Shown one piece after another: positions 42,387 to 52,293 of a stretch of DNA of 64,000 nt. The notes under the pieces are model-generated. The model saw nothing but the letters and a program-made list of their open reading frames with translations, had not been told where the DNA came from and did no database searches. Every line of letters starts with the position of its first letter. Within the stretch, counting starts at the first letter, position 1. Both the position numbers and the translations under genes were made by a program. Source of the DNA: Azospirillum agricola (GTDB taxonomy: Bacteria > Pseudomonadota > Alphaproteobacteria > Azospirillales > Azospirillaceae); NCBI RefSeq assembly GCF_017876095.1, contig NZ_JAGINM010000018.1, forward strand, positions 62,001-126,000. The letters are read 5' to 3'.

Positions 42387-43552
42387 CCCCCGGACGCGTG
42401 GCCATCGCCGTCACCCATCTGCTCGGCAGCGGCCATCTCAGCCGCGCGCTGGCCCTGGCCGACGCCTTCGCCCGCGCGGGCTGGACCGCCGACGTCATCA
42501 GCGGCGGGTGCCCGGCCCCGCATTTGTCCCCCGGCCGCGCGACCCTGCACCAGCTGCCGCCGCTGGCGAGCGCCGGGACCGACTTCCGCACCCTGCTGGC
42601 CGCCGACGGCCGGGTCGCCGGCCCCGACGATCTCGCCGAACGCCGCCGGACGCTGGCCGGCCTCGTCGATTCCCTGCGCCCCGACGTCCTGATCACCGAA
42701 CTGTTTCCTTTCGGCCGCCGCGCCCTGGCCTCCGAGTTCGAGTCCCTGCTGGAGCGAGCGCGCGCCGCCGCCGAGCCGCCGCTGGTCCTCGCCTCCGTCC
42801 GCGACATCCTGGCCCCGCCCTCGCGGCCGGAGCGGCTGCGCGAAACCGAGGAGCGTCTGGCCCGCTTCTACGACGGCGTGCTGGTCCATTCCGACCCGCG
42901 ACTCATCCCGCTGGAAGCCAGCTGGCCGGTCACCCCGGCGATGCGCGGCCTGCTTCATTACACCGGCTTCGTCGCGCCGCCGCCACCCGACGCGGCGAAC
43001 GGTCCGGAGGGGCATGGCGAGATCCTGGTGACCGCCGGCGGCGGGCCGGTCGGTCGCGTCCTGTTCGAGGCCGCCGCCCGCTGCGCCGCCTCCGGCGCCC
43101 TGCCGCAGCGCTGGCGCCTTCTCGCCCCGGCGGCCGAGGTGACGGCTCTCGCCGAGCACCTGCATCGCATTGCCGGGCCGGAGCGGCTGACGGTCGAGCC
43201 GCTGCGCCCCGATTTCCGCAGCCTGCTGGGCCGCGCCGCCGCCTCGGTCGGGCGCTGCGGCTACAACACCGCGCTGGATTGCCTCGCGCTGGGGGTGCCG
43301 AGCGTCTTCTGCCCCTTCGAGGACGGCCACGAGACCGAACAGGCGACGCGCGCGGCGCTCCTCGCCCGTCGCCCCGGCGTCGCCACGCTGCGCGAGGCCG
43401 ACCTCACGCCGGACACTCTGGCGGCGGCGCTGGCCGGCGTGATCGGCGTCGCCGTGCCCCGGCTCGACCCGGCGGCGCTGGCCGGCGCCGCGCGCAGCGT
43501 GGAGATCGCCACCGCCCTTTGGAAGGATTTGCGGAAGGAGCGGACCCGATGA
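42377..43552 (+). CDS. MurG-like glycosyltransferase (GT28-type)
   Basis: 391-residue GT-B protein related in layout to the first gene of the cluster. VAIAVTHLLGSGHLSRALAL carries the Gly-His-Leu loop; EILVTAGGGPVGRVLFEAA is the hinge region; AAASVGRCGYNTALDCLALG and VPSVFCPFEDGHETEQ are the donor-binding end motifs. Two starts are possible: ATG 42377, or ATG 42383 whose ATGA overlaps the previous stop. Full length for the type. Overlaps the deacetylase gene by four bases. Confidence 0.85.
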   Translation: MRMTPGRVAIAVTHLLGSGHLSRALALADAFARAGWTADVISGGCPAPHLSPGRATLHQLPPLASAGTDFRTLLAADGRVAGPDDLAERRRTLAGLVDSLRPDVLITELFPFGRRALASEFESLLERARAAAEPPLVLASVRDILAPPSRPERLRETEERLARFYDGVLVHSDPRLIPLEASWPVTPAMRGLLHYTGFVAPPPPDAANGPEGHGEILVTAGGGPVGRVLFEAAARCAASGALPQRWRLLAPAAEVTALAEHLHRIAGPERLTVEPLRPDFRSLLGRAAASVGRCGYNTALDCLALGVPSVFCPFEDGHETEQATRAALLARRPGVATLREADLTPDTLAAALAGVIGVAVPRLDPAALAGAARSVEIATALWKDLRKERTR

Positions 43553-44343
43553 CCGGATGGCGGGCGCTCGACGCCGAACTGGCGCGGTGGGCGGAGGCGG
43601 GCTGGCGCTGTCCGCTCTGGCTGCGCGACGACGATGCGGTGGCCGCCAGCCCGGAACTGGAACGGCTGCTGGCGCTGTGCGCGTCGGCTGGCATCCCGCT
43701 CGGCCTCGCCGCCATCCCCGCCGACGCGACGCCCTCGCTGGCCGAGCCTTTGGCCGACCATCCCGACGTGGCGATCCTGGTGCATGGCTGGGCGCACACA
43801 AACCACGCCGCCCCAGGCGAGAAGAAGGCCGAGTTCGGCGCCGGCCGCCCGGCCGAGGCACGGCGGGCCGACGCGGCGCGCGGCCTCGACCGCCTGCGCG
43901 GGCTGTTCGGCGACCGGGTCCTGCCGCTGTTCGTGCCGCCCTGGAACCGGCTGGGCAGGGACATGCCGGCTCTGCTGGTCGAGGCCGGCTACCGCGCGGT
44001 GTCGGGTTTCGGCCGCCGCCCGGCCGTCGAGGCGCCGCCGGGCTTGCGCTGGCTGAACACCCACATCGACCTGATCGACTGGCACGGCGGACGCTCGGCG
44101 GTGGACACCGAAGCGCTGCTCATCCAACTGTGCCGCGCCCTGGCCGAACGCCGCGAAGCCTCCGGCGACGATCCGCCGGAGGCCGAGCCCATCGGGCTGC
44201 TGACGCATCACCGCGTCCACGACCCGGCGATCTGGCGATTGCTGGAGGCGTTGCTCGACCGCCTCGCCGGCCATCCCGCCGTGACCTGGCCGGCACCGGG
44301 GAGCCTGATCGGCCTCGCCCCGGCATCCGGCCCAACCCGTTAA
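43549..44343 (+). CDS. Polysaccharide deacetylase-like protein
   Basis: 264-residue protein. PLWLRDDDAV near residue 22 gives the catalytic/metal Asp pair and HGWAHTNHA gives the His ligands of carbohydrate esterase family 4-like deacetylases. LFVPPWNRLGRDM follows as the conserved Pro-Pro-Trp stretch, and LLTHHRVHDPAIW near the C terminus holds another His pair. No signal peptide, so it would act in the cytosol on a nucleotide- or lipid-linked glycan. Last gene of the cluster, ending ten bases before the convergent thiolase gene. Confidence 0.82.
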   Translation: MTGWRALDAELARWAEAGWRCPLWLRDDDAVAASPELERLLALCASAGIPLGLAAIPADATPSLAEPLADHPDVAILVHGWAHTNHAAPGEKKAEFGAGRPAEARRADAARGLDRLRGLFGDRVLPLFVPPWNRLGRDMPALLVEAGYRAVSGFGRRPAVEAPPGLRWLNTHIDLIDWHGGRSAVDTEALLIQLCRALAERREASGDDPPEAEPIGLLTHHRVHDPAIWRLLEALLDRLAGHPAVTWPAPGSLIGLAPASGPTR

Positions 44344-44353
44344 CGGACGACCG

Positions 44354-45529
44354 TCACACGCGCTCGACGCACAGCGCGACGCCCATGCCGCCGCCGATGC
44401 AGAGCGTGGCGAGCCCCTTCTTCGCCTCGCGGCGGCGCAGTTCGAACAGCAGCGTGGTCAGCACGCGGGCACCCGAGGCGCCGATGGGATGGCCGAGCGC
44501 GATGGCGCCGCCGTTGACGTTCACCTTGGCGGCGTCCCAGCCCAGATCCCGGTTGACCGCCAGCGCCTGGGCCGCGAAGGCCTCGTTCGCCTCGACCAGA
44601 TCGAGATCGCCGACATCCCAGCCGGCCTTTCTCAACGCCAGACGCGAGGCCGGGATCGGGCCGGTGCCCATGATGGTCGGGTCGACGCCGGCGGTCGCCC
44701 AGGAGGCGATGCGGGCGAGCGGCGTGACTCCGCGCCGGGCGGCGTTCTCCGCGGTCATCAACACCAGCGCGGCGGCACCGTCGTTGATGCCCGACGCGTT
44801 GCCGGCGGTCACCGTGCCGTCCTTGGCGAAGGCCGGGCGCAGCTTGGCCAGCGACTCCGCCGTCGTGCCGTGCTTCGGGTACTCGTCGGCGTCGACGGTG
44901 ACGTCGCCCTTGCGGCCCTTCACCAGGACCGGAACGATCTCGTCCTTGAACAGGCCGGCCTTCTGGGCCGCCTCGGCCTTCTGCTGCGAGGCGGCGGCGA
45001 AGGCGTCCTGCTCCTCGCGGGAGAGCTGCCACTGGCGGGCGATGTTCTCGGCGGTGGTGCCCATGTGGTAGCCATGGAAGGCTTCCCACAGACCGTCCCT
45101 GATCATGCTGTCGACCATCTCCGCCGGGCCCATCTTGGTGCCGTTGCGCAGATGCATGAGATGGGGCGACAGGCTCATGCTCTCCTGGCCGCCGACGACC
45201 ATCACCTCGGCGTCGCCGCTCTTGATCGCCTGATAGCCGAGCGCCACCGCGCGCAATCCCGAGCCGCAGACCTGATTGATGCCGAAGGCGGTCTTCTCGA
45301 CCGGAACGCCGGCGGCGACGGCGGCCTGACGGGCCGGGTTCTGTCCCTGGCCGGCGGTCAGCACCTGGCCGAGGATCACCTCGTCGACCTCCGCCGCGTC
45401 GGTCGCGGCGCGGGCGAGCGCCTCGCGGATGACGGCGGCGCCCAGCAGATGGGCCGGAACCGCGCCGAGCGCGCCGTTGAAGCTGCCGATGGGGGTGCGC
45501 GCGGCGCCGGCGATGACGATGTCGGTCAT
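44354..45529 (-). CDS. atoB: Acetyl-CoA C-acetyltransferase (thiolase)
   Basis: 391-residue thiolase that splits acetoacetyl-CoA to two acetyl-CoA. Nucleophile C88 lies in INQVCGSGLRAVALG; the second active-site set is NGGAIALGHPIGASGAR (His) and LCIGGGMGVALCVER (Cys) near the C terminus. Full length and colinear with biosynthetic/degradative thiolases. As last gene of atoD-atoA-atoE-atoB it serves acetoacetate use; a PhaA-like role in polyhydroxybutyrate synthesis is also possible from sequence alone. Confidence 0.94.
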   Translation of the reverse strand: MTDIVIAGAARTPIGSFNGALGAVPAHLLGAAVIREALARAATDAAEVDEVILGQVLTAGQGQNPARQAAVAAGVPVEKTAFGINQVCGSGLRAVALGYQAIKSGDAEVMVVGGQESMSLSPHLMHLRNGTKMGPAEMVDSMIRDGLWEAFHGYHMGTTAENIARQWQLSREEQDAFAAASQQKAEAAQKAGLFKDEIVPVLVKGRKGDVTVDADEYPKHGTTAESLAKLRPAFAKDGTVTAGNASGINDGAAALVLMTAENAARRGVTPLARIASWATAGVDPTIMGTGPIPASRLALRKAGWDVGDLDLVEANEAFAAQALAVNRDLGWDAAKVNVNGGAIALGHPIGASGARVLTTLLFELRRREAKKGLATLCIGGGMGVALCVERV

Positions 45530-45608
45530 GTGTCCCTCCGTTTGGATGGTCTTGGAGACGACACGAGGACCGGTTCGCCCGGCCCCCGTGCCTTGTTCGG
45601 TTGAAGCG

Positions 45609-46976
45609 TCAGAAGTAGAGCCCGATCACGAAGATCGGCATGGTGATGATGAGCGCGGTCACGCAGTAGCCCATGATGTCCCGCACCCCGAGCCCGGCGA
45701 TGGCGAGCGCCGGCAGCGCCCAGAAGGGTTGCGCCATGTTCATCCACGCCTCGCCGTAGGCGATCGCCATCGCCGCCTTGCCGAGATCGACGCCGAGCGC
45801 CTGGGCGGCCGGCATGATGAAGGGACCCTGCACCACCCAATGGCCGCCGCCCGACGGCACCGCGAAGTTGATCAGGCCCGAGGAGAAGAAGGCGAGCACC
45901 GGGAAGCTGTCCTTGGTGGCGATCTCGACGAACCAGTTGGTGATCAGCCCGCCCAGCCCGGAATGCTCCATCATGATCTGGATGCCGGCGTAGAAGGGGA
46001 ACTGGATCAGAACGCCCGCCGTGCCGCGCGCCGCGTTGGTGATGGCGCGGGCGTAGGCCATCGGCGTCTTGTGCAGGATGATGCCGGCGATCAGCATCAT
46101 CAGGTTGACGGTGTTGATCGTGAGGTTGAAGCCGTTCTTCTGGAAATACAGGAACAGATAGACCAGACCGAAGGCGGCGACGACCAGCGACAGGATGCGG
46201 CTTTCCTCGAAGCGTTCGGCCGGGCTGGCGTCGGGGCCGAGCGTGCGCTGGACGCTCTCTTCCGGCTTCAGCAGCTTGGGATCGATGGCGACGACGTCCT
46301 TGGCGGCCGGGTGCATCATCCGGCAGATCAGCGGCAGCACCAGGATCAGGGCCAGCGTGATGCCGATGTTGTAGGTGGTGAAGAGGGTGTCGGAGATCGG
46401 GATGATGCCGACCGTCTTCTCCATCGGGTTGCCCTTGGTCGCCGCGACCAGCGGCACCGAGCCGGACAGGCCGCCGTGCCAGGTCATGAAGCCGATGTAG
46501 GCCGAGGCGATCAGCAGCCGGTAGTCGGCGGCCGGGATGCGGCGGGCGACCTGCCGGGCGAACATCGCGCCCACCACCAGCCCGAAGCCCCAGTTGATGG
46601 TGCAGGCGATGGCCGACGAGAAGGCGACCAGCATGACGCCCTGGGTCGGGGTCCTGGCGATGGAAGACAGGCGCTCCATCAGCTTGAACACCGGTTCGGA
46701 GCTGGCCAGCGCGTGGCCGGTGACCAGCACCAGCGCCATCTGCATGGCGAAGGCCAGCAGGTTCCAGAAGCCGTCGCCCCACATGCGGACCATGTCGAGC
46801 GGGGTGGAGGGGGTCAGCGCGACGCCCAGCACGAAGGTCAGGATGGTCAGCAGGATGGCGAAGACCAGCGGGTCGGGCAGATAGCGGCTGACCAGCCCGG
46901 TCAGCCCGCGCGAGAGGATGGGGATCGGGTTGAAGCGGCTGCCGGTGTCGGCGCCGTCCTGGGAGGTGATGGACAT
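45609..46976 (-). CDS. atoE: Short-chain fatty acid transporter
   Basis: 455-residue inner-membrane permease with about ten helices, of the AtoE family for acetoacetate/butyrate-type acids. It opens GLTGLVSRYLPDPLVFAILL, with VAFSSAIACTINWGFGLVVG in the middle and INFAVPSGGGHWVVQGPFIM further on; the last is the family's Gly/His-rich re-entrant region. Located between the CoA-transferase genes and thiolase, so it brings in the acid that AtoDA activates. Gaps of about 80 bases lie on each side. Confidence 0.93.
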   Translation of the reverse strand: MSITSQDGADTGSRFNPIPILSRGLTGLVSRYLPDPLVFAILLTILTFVLGVALTPSTPLDMVRMWGDGFWNLLAFAMQMALVLVTGHALASSEPVFKLMERLSSIARTPTQGVMLVAFSSAIACTINWGFGLVVGAMFARQVARRIPAADYRLLIASAYIGFMTWHGGLSGSVPLVAATKGNPMEKTVGIIPISDTLFTTYNIGITLALILVLPLICRMMHPAAKDVVAIDPKLLKPEESVQRTLGPDASPAERFEESRILSLVVAAFGLVYLFLYFQKNGFNLTINTVNLMMLIAGIILHKTPMAYARAITNAARGTAGVLIQFPFYAGIQIMMEHSGLGGLITNWFVEIATKDSFPVLAFFSSGLINFAVPSGGGHWVVQGPFIMPAAQALGVDLGKAAMAIAYGEAWMNMAQPFWALPALAIAGLGVRDIMGYCVTALIITMPIFVIGLYF

Positions 46977-47016
46977 GCGGTGTCTCCCGCTTGCGGATTG
47001 GGCCGCTCGGAACGGG

Positions 47017-47041
47017 CCCCTCTCCCTCCGTGGGAGAGGGG
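47017..47041. repeat. GGGAGAGGG hairpin between atoA and atoE
   Basis: Arms CCCCTCTCCC (47017-47026) and GGGAGAGGGG (47032-47041), loop of five. On the plus strand four T follow, but the genes here run on the minus strand where no U-tract follows. It is therefore likely a mRNA-structuring element. Same core as in the element at 35478-35631. Confidence 0.65.
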
Positions 47042-47053
47042 TTTTCCGGGGTG

Positions 47054-47710
47054 TCAGGCGTCGATGGGCATGGCGGGGACCGTGGCGGGCACGATCAGTT
47101 CGCAGCCGGTGGCGGCCAGCACCTGGGCGACGCTGACGCCGGGCGCGGTTTCCTTGAGGACCAGGCCGGCATCGGTCGGCTCCAGCACCGCGAGGTCGGT
47201 GACGACCAGATCGACGCGGCGGACCGAGGTCAGCGGCAGGGTGCAGCGCTTGACGATCTTGGACTCGCCCTTGGCGCTGTGCTGCATGGCGACGATGACG
47301 CGCTTGGCGCCCGACACCAGATCCATGGCACCGCCCATGCCGGGCACCATCCTGCCGGGCACCATCCAGTTGGCGAGCCGGCCCTCCTCGTCGACCTGAA
47401 GACCGCCCAGCACGGTGACGTCCAGGTGCCCGCCGCGGATCAGCCCGAAGGACACCGCGCTGTCGAAGGAGGCCGCGCCCGGCACCGCACCGATCGGGCT
47501 GCCGCCGGCGTCGCTCAGGTCCGCGTTCTCCAGCCCCTCCTCGGGCACCGGCTCCATGCCGATGATGCCGTTCTCCGACTGGAAGAAGACGTTGGTCCCG
47601 GCCGGCAGATGGCGAGCCACCAGGGTCGGCAGGCCGATGCCGAGGTTGACCAGACGGGCGTCGCGCAGTTCCAGCGCGACGCGCTTGGCGATGAGGGTCT
47701 TTTCATCCAT
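47054..47710 (-). CDS. atoA: Acetoacetate CoA-transferase, beta subunit
   Basis: 218-residue CoA-transferase subunit B. The catalytic Glu motif is SENGIIGMEPVPEEGLEN near residue 51, and LRDARLVNLGIGLPTLVARH and GGAMDLVSGAKRVIVAMQHS are family signatures. With AtoD it moves CoA from acetyl-CoA to acetoacetate. The start overlaps the end of atoD by eight bases, so the two subunits are translationally coupled at equal levels. Confidence 0.95.
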   Translation of the reverse strand: MDEKTLIAKRVALELRDARLVNLGIGLPTLVARHLPAGTNVFFQSENGIIGMEPVPEEGLENADLSDAGGSPIGAVPGAASFDSAVSFGLIRGGHLDVTVLGGLQVDEEGRLANWMVPGRMVPGMGGAMDLVSGAKRVIVAMQHSAKGESKIVKRCTLPLTSVRRVDLVVTDLAVLEPTDAGLVLKETAPGVSVAQVLAATGCELIVPATVPAMPIDA

Positions 47711-48365
47711 GGCGCGCCTCCTTGGCGACGAGGACGTCGACCAGCACGTTCGGGGTGACGACGTGGTCCGGCGGGATCATGCCGACCGGGACGATGTCCT
47801 CGGCCTCGACGATCACGGTTTCGGCGGCCATCGCCATCAGCGGGTTGAAGTTCCGCGCGGTCAGCGCGTATTCGAGATTTCCGTAATAGTCGGCGCGCTT
47901 GGCGAGGATCAGCGCGAAGTCCGCCTTCAGCGGGGTCTCCAGCAGGAAGGTCCGGCCGTCCAACTCGACGGTGCGCTTGCCGTCGGCGACCACGGTGCCG
48001 ACGCCGGTCGGGGTCAGGATGCCGCCGAGGCCGAAGCCGCCGGCGCGCACGCGCTCGGCCAGCGTGCCCTGCGGCACCAGCTCCACCTCGGTCTCGCCGG
48101 CGATCATCTGGCGCTGGGTCTCGGGGTTGGTGCCGATGTGGCTGGCGATCACGCGGGCGACGTGGCGCCCGGCAACCAGCTTGCCGATGCCCACGGTCGG
48201 ACGGGCGGTGTCATTGGCGATCACGGTCAGGCCGCGCTTGTTCTGGCGGATCAGTTCGTCGATCAGGCGCGGCGGGGTGCCGACGCCCATGAAGCCTCCG
48301 ATCATCAGAACCGCGCCGTCGGGTATCGCCGCAACGGCGTCTTCAAGCTTTCGCACTTTACTCAT
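47703..48365 (-). CDS. atoD: Acetoacetate CoA-transferase, alpha subunit
   Basis: 220-residue CoA-transferase subunit A, with the CoA-binding glycine-rich stretch AVLMIGGFMGVGTPPRLIDE near residue 20 and FGLGGILTPTGVGTVVADGK typical of the family. The ATG at 48365 has GAGGG eight bases upstream; the ATG at 48404 lies in non-conserved sequence. First gene of the atoDAEB operon, about 200 bases downstream of a sigma-54 promoter. Confidence 0.95.
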   Translation of the reverse strand: MSKVRKLEDAVAAIPDGAVLMIGGFMGVGTPPRLIDELIRQNKRGLTVIANDTARPTVGIGKLVAGRHVARVIASHIGTNPETQRQMIAGETEVELVPQGTLAERVRAGGFGLGGILTPTGVGTVVADGKRTVELDGRTFLLETPLKADFALILAKRADYYGNLEYALTARNFNPLMAMAAETVIVEAEDIVPVGMIPPDHVVTPNVLVDVLVAKEARHG

Positions 48366-48580
48366 GGCGTCCCCCTCAGTCGTTTGAAGCACACGAGAGA
48401 GCATCCGGCGGAAAATCGGGACGTCAGGGGACGTTCCGGGACCACCGGCACTGTGGCGGACAGGGATCGTGTCGGTCGGCTGGCTGCTTGTTCTTGGCCC
48501 GTGATCGGGTCGTTCAGTCGGTCGAAGGCCCGGATACTGGACTCCGGTTTACGCGGTCCGTTGCACGCACTTATAGAAAA

Positions 48581-48596
48581 GCAAGCCGCGTGCCAA
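48581..48596 (-). promoter_or_regulatory. Sigma-54 (-24/-12) promoter of atoDAEB
   Basis: Minus strand TTGGCACGCGGCTTGC: the -24 GG and -12 GC are separated by exactly ten bases, matching the TTGGCACG-N4-TTGC consensus without a mismatch. Start of transcription is expected near 48572, some 200 bases before atoD. AtoC, the sigma-54 activator, is encoded just upstream. Confidence 0.9.
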
Positions 48597-48648
48597 CCGA
48601 AGATGGCCCTTCCGAGTTGTTCCAAGGGCGTAGAACCGCCCAAAACAA

Positions 48649-48666
48649 TGCTTTCGGCCGAAAGCA
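48649..48666. promoter_or_regulatory. Candidate AtoC enhancer (18-bp palindrome)
   Basis: TGCTTTCGGCCGAAAGCA is a perfect 18-base palindrome centred about 85 bases upstream of the predicted start site, a usual spacing for a sigma-54 activator site. A second dyad, GCCCTT-N12-AAGGGC (48607-48630), lies closer in and could be a further half of the enhancer. Binding by AtoC is inference. Confidence 0.6.
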
Positions 48667-48702
48667 CGGAAGGGCCGGACCGCCGACGGTGCGCAGAGCC
48701 TT

Positions 48703-48732
48703 GCGCGCTGCGCAGGGTTTTGCGCAGCGCGC
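48703..48732. repeat. TGCGCA-type palindrome, copy 1
   Basis: Perfect 12-bp arms GCGCGCTGCGCA (48703-48714) and TGCGCAGCGCGC (48721-48732) around GGGTTT. A second TGCGCA-rich nested palindrome is at 54141-54175; both carry a GCGCAGG-type core. Probably a REP-like family. Confidence 0.7.
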
Positions 48733-48747
48733 TTCCCCAATACCATC

Positions 48748-48830
48748 ATGCCCGGACACGGTCCGGGCATCCACGGCCACAATCTTTGGAAAATGGACGA
48801 AACGTGGATGGCCGGGTCAAGCCCGGCCAT
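48748..48830. repeat. Dispersed palindromes, copies 2 and 3
   Basis: ATGCCCGGAC / GTCCGGGCAT (48748-48757, 48761-48770) followed by CCACGGCC, and ATGGCCGGG / CCCGGCCAT (48808-48816, 48822-48830). The first matches the element at 19677-19699 in core and flank. Such pairs in opposite sense are typical of REP/BIME elements. Confidence 0.7.
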
Positions 48831-48901
48831 GAGGATGTTTGAATACGAAGCGATCGTTGAGGAACGGCCCCCTTCACCGGCTGCTCCGCTCAACCGGCCT
48901 T

Positions 48902-50304
<1,403 letters not shown>

Positions 50305-50308
<4 letters not shown>

Positions 50309-52179
50309 GGAAGGACCGGCGTGTTATGGCGGAAGGGAAGCCGCAGGGTGGCGGTGGTGCCCGCCCCCGGCGTGCTGGTCAGGACGATCGTACCATGATG
50401 GGCGTCGACGATGCGGTGGACCATCGCCAGCCCCAGCCCGGTGCCGGTCGGCTTGGTGGAATAGAAGGGATCGAAGATCTTCTCCAGATCCTCCGGCGGG
50501 ATGCCGACGCCGTCGTCGGTGACCGTGACGACGGCATCGCCGTCGCCGGGGCCGTCGCTGGCCCGTGTCGCGATGCGGATGGTGCCGGACTCCGGAATCG
50601 CCTGGATGGCGTTGATGACCAGATTGAGGATCACCTGTTTCAGCGCCTCGCCGTCCGCCTCGACCGGCGGCAGCGCGGGGTCGGGCTCAAGGATCACCTG
50701 GGCGTTGGATTTGCGGCCGATCAGCAGCGTGACCTCGCGGATCAGCTCGTTCAGCCCGACCGGGCGGATGAAGGGCGGGCGGGAGCGGCCGAACTCCAGC
50801 AGTTCGGTGATGATGCGGTTGAGGCTGTCGACCTGCCGCACGATCAGCGGCGCGTAGGACCGCCACTCCGCGATGTCGTCGCAGGTCTCCAGGAACTGCA
50901 TGAAGCCGCGGATCGAGGTCAGCGGGTTGCGGATCTCGTGGGCGACGCCGGCCATCAGCTCGCCCAGCGCCGCCAGCCGGTCGGCCCGCATGATCTGCTT
51001 GTTCAGCCGGCGCTGCTCGGTCAGGTCCTTCAGCACCGCCACCGCGCCGATCGGCGTGCCGCGGCTGTCGCGCAGCAGGCTGCTGCTGACGCTGACATGC
51101 AGGACCTGGGCCGGCAGCGGCCAGTCGACGAGGACGGCCAGATGCTCGCGCCCGGTCTCCAGCGTGTCGAGCAGGGGGCTGGCGAAGGCCGCTCCCTCCT
51201 TGAACAGCGAGGCGTAGGGCCGGCCGATCACCTCCGCTCCCTTTCCGGCATCCTCCCCCGCCCCCGCCAGCCCGACCATGCGCCGGGCGGCCGGATTGAT
51301 CGAGGTCACCCGGCCCTGGCCGTCGACGGCGATGACCCCGTCGGCGATGCTGTGCAGGATGTTCTCGGTGAGCGAGCGGGCGTCGCGCAGGGCCCTGGCC
51401 ATGGCGTTGACGGCGACGGCGATCTCGCCGATCTCGCCGGAGGGCGGAGCGATCCGGTGGCCCAGGTCGGCCCGCATGCGCTCCAACCCGTCGGTGACGC
51501 CCTTGACGTCGCGCGACAGGCGGTTGGACATCAGATGGATCAGGAGCAGCCCGAACAGGGCGCCGAGCACGCTCACCGCCAGGATGGCGCGGTCCATCGC
51601 CGCCGACTGGCGGTCGATCACGTCGGCCAGCTCGTTGGCCCAGGCATAGCCGATCACCACCCCGTCCCGGCGGATCGGCCACATGGCGTTCATGATCTGC
51701 CCACGCACCTGCGGCCCGGTCTCCACCGCCGGCTCGCCGGTCGCCATGACGCGGCGCCCCGGATGGTCCGGCGCGATGGGCAGGCCGACCTTGTCGGCAT
51801 ACTCCCGGCTGGGTCCATAGGTGACGATGGCGTCGGCCGCCCTGCTGTAGAAACCGACCCCGACGCCGGGGTTTGCGGCGGCGACTCCGTCGGTGAAACG
51901 CGCCAGCGCCGCGTTCAGCCCGGCGATCACGGCGGCGCGGTCCGATGCGCCCCGCTCGGCCAGCAGCGGGTCGAACCCGCCCTCCAGATGGCTGTCGAGG
52001 ATGCGGGCCAGACCGAACAGCCGCTCCTGCTTCTCCAGCAGCAGGGCCTGATGCCCCTCGCGCTCCAGCAGATAGCCGGCGGTGGCGATGGGGACCGAGA
52101 TCACCGCCAGCGCGATGAGCAGCAGCTTGCCCCGCAGGGTGCCGGGCCGGTACTGGCGGAGCGGTTCGGGAAGCCTCAT
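50305..52179 (-). CDS. atoS: Membrane sensor histidine kinase, AtoS type
   Basis: 624-residue sensor. Transmembrane segment 1 is at 19-38, a periplasmic sensor domain spans about 40-195, and transmembrane segment 2 is at 198-217. A HAMP region (218-270) and a PAS domain (about 271-390) follow. The dimerisation domain has phospho-His H414 in GVAHEIRNPLTSIRG, and the ATPase domain has N and G boxes (VILNLVINAIQAIP; TDDGVGIPPEDLEKIFDPFY). It should phosphorylate the AtoC-type regulator encoded next (4-base overlap). Ligand probably acetoacetate or a short-chain acid, inferred from the linked operon. Confidence 0.9.
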
Positions 52180-52293
52180 CGCGCTGCTCTCTTCTGCCGG
52201 TGCCCGGAATAGCCCCTGGACGGCCCCTCAGGATGCTGAAGACATCGCCGACCGGCCGCCACCGGGCAAGGGATTAACGCGGTGCCCGCTCCC

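Larger units (their letters stand above)
48366..48901. other. ato control region and repeat cluster
   Basis: 536 bases between atoC and atoD, both minus strand. From the atoD side: a leader of roughly 200 bases, a sigma-54 promoter (48581-48596), the dyad GCCCTT-N12-AAGGGC (48607-48630), an 18-bp palindrome (48649-48666), a TGCGCA-type hairpin (48703-48732) and two ATGCCCGG/ATGGCCGGG palindromes (48748-48770, 48808-48830). Confidence 0.8.

Noticed and set aside
47042..47045. Plus-strand intrinsic terminator at 47017-47045
   Set aside because: Stem and T-run point to the plus strand, but no plus-strand gene ends there; recorded as a repeat instead.
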